Shown here piece by piece: positions 57,302-64,000 of a stretch of DNA of 64,000 nt. The stretch comes from Thysanoteuthis rhombus (lineage: Eukaryota; Mollusca; Cephalopoda; Oegopsida; Thysanoteuthidae): contig OY735207.1 in assembly GCA_963457665.1 (NCBI GenBank), forward strand, positions 50,773,909 through 50,837,908, read 5' to 3'. The translations under genes were made by a program, and so were the position numbers. Position 1 is the first letter of the stretch. Every line of letters starts with the position of its first letter. The notes beneath the pieces were generated by a model, which made no database searches, was not told the origin of the DNA, and worked only from the letters and a program-made list of their open reading frames with translations.

Positions 57302-57349
<48 letters not shown>
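57131..57349 (+). mobile_element. Penelope-like 3' end embedded in (TA)n
   Basis: 57201-57300 reads CTCCCGAAACATGTCTAGAC through CTCCTGAGTCTGTTTCACCC, closely matching the 3' end at 1203-1290. It is a short 3' fragment. It is flanked by (TA)n at 57131-57175 and 57307-57349, so it appears to have inserted into a TA microsatellite. Confidence 0.65.
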
Positions 57350-57354
<5 letters not shown>

Positions 57355-57559
57355 CACACACACACACTTGAAACACACAACACCATATATGTGTGTGTGT
57401 GTATATGTTGATGAAAGTGACAACTGGAAGGCGAAGAGAAAAAAATTAAGAGAAAAGCAGGTGTTACATCTTTTCACCTTACCAATTGTCATTTTCATCA
57501 GCATTCAGTTGAATCACCGCACATATATATATATATACACATACACACACACGTGCACA

Positions 57560-59560
57560 AGGTGAGTGACAGATATGTTTGGGTACTCTTCCACTGCCAG
57601 CCAATCTATATTCTTCCCTCATCAATATATCATAGCAAGGACAAACTGACATGTACTGAGAGAACTTGACACATACACATACAAAGAAGATAAAAGTGTT
57701 TTTGAACCCTCAATGCTCATCATTCAAAATAATATCAACAAAAAATACTTTTGTTTTTGTTTTCAGAACAAGTTCCATTTTTTTTTTTACAAATACATTC
57801 TAGTACAATTAATAGTTCAAGAGGAAACCAGCTAGAATGGTAGCACTTTGCTTACTATTTCTATACTAATATATAAGTAGGCTACTTTGGGATAAACTGG
57901 GCTTTGCCTTCTAAGCTGATATTGAAAAATTCAGAAGAGTCCACCAAAGTTTTATTATAAAGGATTCAAGCGCTAACCTTTATTTGTTGATAAAATAAGC
58001 AGATGCAACCCAATCTTTTATATTGAGCAATGCATTTACATTATAATGATCCAATTTCTGTTGGTTGTGTTACTAGGGCACATCATAATGAGATCTTTGT
58101 TGGTGCTCTTACTAAAACATATTTCCATCCTTATTGGGCCACCATATTGAGAAATTAATTCCATTAAGTATAAATTGGCCAAAAAAGAAAAAAAAAAAAG
58201 AAGAGGCTGTCCCAAGGAGATAACTACAGGTTTATTCATTTGTAATTACCATACTTGATGAAAGAAAAAGGAGAATAAGCATACAACTTTGAAATTGTAT
58301 AAATAGAAAGTGACTCAATATAGAGCTTAAAGGCTGCAAAAGGCAGCTCTTAAGCAAGTAAATCAAAATTAAGTTTGATATCAATCCAGATGTTTTGGAA
58401 AAAATGTGTGCACATGATATAATGATTTCTTTACATACATATATATGCACACACATTGATTGTTTGTGTTTATACGTCTATTAAAATCTATAACTATGCT
58501 CTTAACGCTCTGAAGCTTTTGCTATCAAATATACATTCCCCATATAGATTCCCCTACAGGCGAAATTTAATGTTGCATTTATATTAAGAACTAAACAATC
58601 CTGTGACCTGTAGTGACACCCTGTGGGAGAAAAGTATTGCAATCTGACATGACTAAAATGAACATTAAATTTACGGGCCTGATTGAACAGAGATTTTTTT
58701 TTCCTCATTTTCAAATAAATAAGACAGACTACTCTATAATTAACATTTGATAGTTATCTTTCTTGAGCACAGATGCTGACCCAAAACTATTATTATTATA
58801 ATGATTAAGTGGCAAATCACAAAGATTTTTCCATGCATTCTTCAAGTAAATGCCCTTTAGGAGTATCTTAATTCAATATACGTAGCTACAATGCACCATT
58901 TTGTCTAATTGGAGGTTACAAACAGAACAAGAATTTAAGTATTATATAGATTGAATAAAAAGATTTGGGAACTTGAAGGCAAAACCAATAAACTTTTTAC
59001 TCAGCAACTTATCTAACACTGGCATAATTGGAGATCAGTGATTTCATAGTCCTTTATTTTTGAAAAACTCACCCTATGTCCACTTTATATGATTAATCAA
59101 AAAGATAGTGATTCGGTTTAGCTAACCTGATGGACACTAAGTAAAGATCCAGTTTAGCATCGAACTTATTTTGTAAATTGAACTCCACTTTGAAAACTTT
59201 CAAAACCCAGTATACTAACAGGGTCACATTGGTAACTACAGAAAAATTGGTGGCCATAACTTTAGCCATCCTTGAGTTATGACAGACAGACATTTGGTGA
59301 ATTATAGCGAGAAGCCTTGAACATAGAAATGAGCAATTTATATTCAAGTTTCTATCCGGCAATGGATGTTGATATTGATTGGTCAGAAAATTAAGTGTTT
59401 CTAGATTAATTACTTTTTCAAGCTGTTTCATTTACATACAACAAAACAAAACCTTGAAGCATCACACTTGATTATGACTACAGGGTCATCAATTAAAACT
59501 CTGTAATCATAAAAAATGAATTTTCAAAGTACGCCCCCGGATCTTGAGTCACATCTACCA
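57560..59560. other. No recognised gene
   Basis: AT-rich sequence. Several short minus-strand open frames lack motifs. A LINE-tail-like phrase (GACAGACAGACATTTGGTGA) occurs near 59281 and resembles 23820. Confidence 0.45.
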
Positions 59561-59579
59561 ATGGAGTGTGAGGCCAGTG

Positions 59580-59870
59580 ATGAAATCCTGGTTTGTATTG
59601 CATGCATCAGCTTAGGGATTCTTGCCTGGTCAAGACCAGGACTTTATTTTTACAAGTTTTTATAACTCCCCTCCCCTCCCCTCACAGCATACAAGTCCAC
59701 CAATGACATACTTCCACTCCAATCATACAGTTCAGAGCGTACTCAATTAGCTGCCGAGTGCATCGGGAAATTCATCCTACCGAAGAGTTTCCACACTCTT
59801 CGCTCATACCAGGGACCTACATGCGATGTAAATGTGTTAACCATTACAATATCTGAGGGGTCAATACTGA
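59580..59870 (-). mobile_element. Long tRNA-derived SINE, family M
   Basis: Colinear with 14230-14575: TTGCATGCATCAGCTTAG, AAGACCAGGACTTTATTT, CAAGTCCACCAATGACAT, GAGCGTACTCAATTAGCTGC, then CTCATACCAGGGACC and GTTAACCATTACAATATCTG (inverse of the tRNA-like head). Confidence 0.7.
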
Positions 59871-59964
59871 ATTTTTCCCCAAAGGTATTTCTTTTTCTTT
59901 AGAAAGTATGGCAGCTGCAAGTGGCAGTTATACGGGTTTTCAAGTCTAAAACGTTCTGATCTCA

Positions 59965-60125
59965 CAACACAAGATCTGTCCGTAAAGTATCCAGCCAGTT
60001 TGATTATCTTGAGAACTTGTTGCGCGGCCTTGGCAACCAACTGGGCTTATATGAACCTACAATCTTCCATGGGGTTACTTAGTCAGCAGAGTCATTCCAT
60101 TGAAGGAGTTTGTGTACTGTGTGAC
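59965..60125 (+). mobile_element. Mariner-type 5' end fragment
   Basis: ATCTGTCCGTAAAGTATCCA, GAACTTGTTGCGCGGCCTTG and GTGTACTGTGTGA parallel the start of the element at 8521. The family F LINE-like tail follows. Confidence 0.55.
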
Positions 60126-60129
60126 ACAC

Positions 60130-60450
60130 CAGGTGGTTTCCAGCCAGTATGTATACGTATATATTAAGCAGAAAATAAGGGTTTGAGTTACATTGTAAAC
60201 AGAACAAAAAATCTTTTTTGAAAAACCCAGTAATCTCAGTTCTTCCCCTAGGTCATATAAGTATGTATACTAGATTTGGTTGAATGGCACCAATGAACAG
60301 AAAGTAAGGGTTCAGTTTTGGTTAAGTAGAAACCCCCCTTTAAAACCTTTGAAAAAATTTTTTCTTTTTCAAAATGTCCAAGTTCTTCCTAAAGGTCTGC
60401 TAACTATGCCTACTAAATTTGGTCAAGCTGAGTCAATGTTTTAGAGGGAG
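60130..60450 (+). mobile_element. LINE-like 3' tail fragment (family F)
   Basis: GGTTTCCAGCCAGTATGTAT, TTCTTCCCCTAGGTCATATA, TAGATTTGGTTGAATGGCAC and a second similar half (TTCTTCCTAAAGGTCTGC, AAATTTGGTCAAGCTGAGTC). Compare 5575-5830. Confidence 0.45.
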
Positions 60451-60759
60451 GGGCACAGTGACAGACAAAACTAGTGGTTTCATATACATAGAAGATAAGA
60501 TTGAAAAACATTTTTAAGATTCCAAATGTAATACCTTAATTTGTATGCAAATAAACACAGTAAAACAATTATCTTTTTGAATTATGGAAACTGAAAACAG
60601 CCAACACAATCAGCTGATGATTCACAACCTGTCAAAGTTAAGTTCCTGGGTTTGTTTGTTTTTTTTTTCTTTTCTTTTTTACTGTTGCTAAATACGAATT
60701 TTGAATAACATCTGTTTCTTTATATCTCAATGATTCACCAATTCTGATAAATAAAAAAA

Positions 60760-60873
60760 CAAGGTCAGGTTAGTCACTCAAAGGAACCTACCATGTGACC
60801 AATGTCCTTAGGTAGCATGCCATGTTGGGGGTGATCAATTAAAATGACTAAATTTTCAAGAAACAAACGTGAC
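60760..60873 (-). repeat. Dispersed repeat family A, copy 6 (terminal fragment)
   Basis: AAGGTCAGGTTAGTCACTCA, CATGTGACCAATGTCC and AAATTTTCAAGAAACAAACG match the left end of the inverse copy at 26553. The remainder is absent. Confidence 0.6.
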
Positions 60874-61213
60874 CGTAAAAAGATGTTGGGGTTCGTTAAT
60901 CAACAGCCCTATATCATGAACCGCATTATATCGGAGAACTCCTATTGCTACAGCTGCTGTGACCAGTATTGTCACACTGAGGCCTAATATAGGTAGGATG
61001 AGAAGTAAATAATAAATTCTTGACATGCACACTGATAATTAGTTTGGCATAGTATCTGCAGGACAGGCAGTCTATGACTTATGCAGGCATTATAAAAAAC
61101 TTGAGACAAGACAAGGGAAGTAGAAATCTAAAAGATTATTTGCTCCAAGTACCAGTGAGACGTTTGTAATTAATCATTGGAGATGTTGTAAGTAGATGTT
61201 GTGACTTGTACTG

Positions 61214-61850
61214 ATGTATGATGTATACTTCCTTAGTAATTGCTTAAATGAAAAGAACAAGAAAAAGGTTGAGTTACTGAATAAATTAGACAAACAAACT
61301 TCTGTAAAGCGTTTATGTGAGCACTATGGGTGGGGGGTTGAATCCTCTACTGGGTACAATTTTAAAATTTTTTGGTGGAAAAAGGGAAAAAAGGAAAAAA
61401 GAAAAGAGGAAAAAAAAGAGAAAAGAGAAAAAAAAGAGAAAAGAGAAAAAAAAGAAAAAAGAAAAAAAAGAAAAAAAAGAAAAAAAAGAAAAAAGAGAAA
61501 AAAAAGAAAAAAGAGAAAAAAGAAAAAAAAGAAAAAAAAGAAAAAAGAGAAAAGAGAAAAAAGAAAAAAGAGAAAAAAGAGAAAAAAGAGAAAAAAGAGA
61601 AAAAAGAAAAAAGAGAAAAGAGAAAAGAGAAAAAAGAGAAAAAAGAGAAAAAAGAAAAAAAAGAAAAAAGAGAAAAAAGAGAAAAAAAAAGAAAGAAAAA
61701 AGAGAAAAAAGAAAAAAAAGAAAGAAAAAAGAGAAAAAAAGAAAAAAGAAAAAAAAAGAAAGAAAAAAAGAAAAGATCACCAAAGTTTAATTTCAGTACT
61801 TAGGCATTTTCTGTGGTCCAGCAATTGGCAGGTCCAAAGCTTGCCAGATT
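61214..61850 (+). mobile_element. pogo/Tigger-like remnant containing a purine microsatellite
   Basis: The 5' part encodes KKKVELLNKLDKQTSVKRLC, the CENP-B-like N-terminus of Tigger transposases, then an ESSTGYNFK remnant. The 3' part (GGCAGGTCCAAAGCTTGCCA) corresponds to the end of 42769-43130 (CCAGGTTCCAAGCTTGCC). A 400-nt GA-rich expansion separates them. Confidence 0.65.
61377..61776 (+). repeat. Uninterrupted 400-nt purine run, (A4-8 G(AG))n
   Basis: No pyrimidine occurs on the plus strand from 61377 to 61776. Units vary around AAAAAAGAG. Long Lys/Glu/Arg-rich and Phe/Ser/Leu-rich open frames here are repeat artefacts. Confidence 0.97.
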
Positions 61851-61859
61851 TACTCAATC

Positions 61860-63390
61860 CACACAGGAGTGCACATATATGCGCTTCAAATTTTACACCA
61901 AAAAAAATAAGTATTGGCAGCTCAGGGATGCATGTCTAGCTCCACTGCTGCCATTCCATCCCACGTGGAATTGAGAATACCAAAATTTTGTGGAAGCATT
62001 TTTTTTTTTGCCAAGGAGATCTTATAAAATGATGGCATTAAGAAGAATGAGGTACAATGTGAATGATGTGCTGAAACTTATAGCTTTTGATCATGATACA
62101 ATTGATGAAAGTGAGATATTTGATGATGAAACTAACAATGGTCATACTGACAATCATAGAATGTGTGCATACTAAAGGCACTGCTTATGTACAGCTTGGT
62201 ATGCTTACTATAGTTACCATTTTGAAAACGTCATGAATAGGTCATAAGAACAATCAATTGACTGAATGACTAAAGTTTTAAAAACCTAAATAGTTCTTCA
62301 TACAATTATATTGAAATGCATCCATATTTACTTTTGTATTTTATTACTGATTCAATTTCCACCTGACTATGCAAGTTTGAATCTGCTGGTCATTGGTAGT
62401 GATAAACACTATTGGTGTAACCTGTCTATATAATCTGCATTGGTGGCATAGTCCTGCCTTGAAATAAGTTATACATCATTCCATATAGACATTTTTGCTT
62501 CAACTCTGTAGTGCTGTAGTGTTACAGCGTAGAGAAAAGTGATACATACCAACTTAATGCCTGGATATGGTGGCCATTTTGAATACATAAGGTGGCCACG
62601 TGGCCATTGCATTTGTATAATTTTGCCATAGATGAAATCCATATCTTAGAACTTTCAAAATGATATGGTTTCCCAGGGTTTCTTAGAAAATGAGAACTTA
62701 AATCCATCTATCATCTCCTTGTGGCCCTAGCTTCATGATCCTTAAGAAAAAAAAGGAAAAAAGCCAGGTCTGAATAAGTTAAAGAGCTTCCACCAATAAT
62801 TTCATAGATTCTAAGAACGAGGAATAGCTAAAAAGCTGCCTGAATGTTATTCTTTATTGAAGCAGAAATAAAGAATTGTAAAATTTGCAAACAGAGAAAG
62901 AGGAAAAGAATTAAATGAGAAAAAGTAAAGTTATTTACCTATGCCAACTAAGTTGGAAGAGAGAGATTTATTTATGTCTATCCATGAAATATCAGTGAAA
63001 TTTCTGAAGAATTTCAATGACATTTCCTGGGATTGTTGCCAATCAGGTAATGAAGAATTGATCAAACTTGGAGGCAGATGCAGGAACCTCTCCTTTCGAT
63101 TGAGAGGTCAAGATTTTGATCACAATTGACAATACTGCAATGATTGCAGAAAAGTATGACTAATTTTGAAAAGGCATTTTGTTCCGAGGACCTAAAACGA
63201 ACCGTACGATAGAAAAATATGAAAGGACAAGCAGTCAGGCATTACGTCATTTTTCAAGCCTTATATATTAGCCACAGCAGATAACGAACTTCCACCCACA
63301 ACATTAAGGCAGGCAGACAGACAGATAAAAAAAGAAAAAAAAAAGTCAAATGGGCTATGAGAATGCCCAAATATTTTCTTGGTTCTAGAA
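61860..63390. other. No recognised gene
   Basis: AT-rich. An open frame at 61990-62175 (MALRRMRYNVNDVLKLIAFD...) has an ordinary amino-acid mix but no motif and no conserved neighbour; it could be a transposon scrap. Confidence 0.4.
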
Positions 63391-63394
63391 TAAG

Positions 63395-63397
<3 letters not shown>

Positions 63398-63430
<33 letters not shown>
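63398..63430. repeat. (TA)n microsatellite
   Basis: About 16 TA units. Confidence 0.95.
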
Positions 63431-63434
<4 letters not shown>

Positions 63435-63489
63435 ACCCAAAACTAACCAAAACAAGCATGTGTTCTAGGAAGTGAATCCACATTCCATA

Positions 63490-63590
63490 ACTAAGAACCC
63501 CTGATGAAAGACAGAGGGTACTCAGCCGAAACATTGTGAATAAATGAACATATAGATGAGTAAAATAGTCCGAACATATCGTACACAATG
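63490..63590 (+). repeat. Penelope-like 3'-end motif
   Basis: CTGATGA (63501-63507), a spacer with GAGGGTACTCAGCC, GAAA (63528-63531), then CATTGTGAATAAATG. The spacing is that of a hammerhead core with a weak stem II. Related to 35933. No protein remnant adjoins it. Confidence 0.4.
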
Positions 63591-63599
63591 ATAATCTTG

Positions 63600-64000
63600 A
63601 TTAGTCAGAACTAATGTTTCTCCCATCTTTATTTTAGTTGCTCTTCATCCCAGAGAGATGGGCTACGGCAGTAAGTAAACAACTAATTGGTAAACTGATA
63701 ATGATTCACAATTCTAAGATGAATTTATAAAAAGCTAGAATCATTATTTTCAATTTTTATCTTTCAAACCGAAATCAGGCTGGCAGACAGACATACCTGC
63801 ATGCAAAAAGATCAAGGAATTCATTTGAGAATAGGAACAGGTGTGTATGTGTGCCAGGGGAGAAAAGGCACCATATTCGTTAATTCTTTTTTATATCCAC
63901 AGATTGTAATAGTATCCAGATTTATTTTTTGGTCGATGAAGCATTATAAATCATTCAAATTTTAACAAGTATTTCATTCATTTTGATTTCCATTGCAACG
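63600..64000. other. No recognised gene
   Basis: AT-rich sequence to the window edge; nothing supported. Confidence 0.45.

Noticed and set aside
61313-61939. Lys/Glu/Arg-rich and Phe/Ser/Leu-rich open frames up to 241 codons
   Set aside because: They arise from the 400-nt purine run and its complement; all frames are open on one strand. Only the short N-terminal transposase remnant before it is meaningful.

Overview
The window is eukaryotic, animal, AT-rich and dominated by introns and transposon debris. It holds one recognisable host gene: an ataxin-1 (ATXN1) family gene on the minus strand, with coding exons at 45171-45164, 41125-39643 and 35328-34747. They splice in phase to a predicted 690-residue protein with a split AXH domain and the ataxin-1 nuclear-localisation/14-3-3/UHM-ligand motif RKRRWSAP near its C-terminus. 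Long AT-rich introns, tRNA-derived SINEs, RTE-like LINE tails, Penelope-like 3' ends and many hAT and mariner miniature elements suggest a lophotrochozoan invertebrate, most likely a mollusc (possibly a cephalopod). That assignment is an inference; no marker in the window settles it.

Layout. 1-1290 is the 3' part of a degraded Penelope-like retroelement ending in a hammerhead-ribozyme-like motif, followed by about 560 bp of TA/TATG microsatellite. 1.9-34.7 kb has no recognised host exon. It is a patchwork of hAT-like elements with 8-bp target duplications (11939-12118, 19305-19743, 32626-32944 and others), deleted mariners (8521, 16090-16841, 20399-20889), a piggyBac-type MITE pair with TTAA sites (18314-18531, 18780-18984), SINEs, a roughly 400-bp unclassified repeat seen six times in the window, a local segmental duplication (19.06-21.71 kb) and a tandem run of tRNA-like units (33.66-33.99 kb). 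The 3' UTR of the ataxin-1 gene probably lies in 33.6-34.7 kb.

34.7-45.6 kb is the ataxin-1 gene. Its 4.3-kb and 4.0-kb introns carry more repeats. These include two related TIR elements (41319-42150 and 44056-45120), each broken by a different hAT insertion, so that each copy preserves the other's empty site. The start codon lies at the very end of an upstream exon that is otherwise 5' UTR; a 19-codon upstream ORF ends on a stop that overlaps the start (ATGA).

45.6-64 kb lies upstream of that exon (upstream introns, promoter or intergenic). It holds SINEs, LINE tails, a Penelope-like 3' end sitting inside (TA)n, a MITE nested in another repeat, and an uninterrupted 400-nt purine run inside a pogo/Tigger-like remnant. 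I see no second host gene, no functional tRNA or rRNA, and no CRISPR array.
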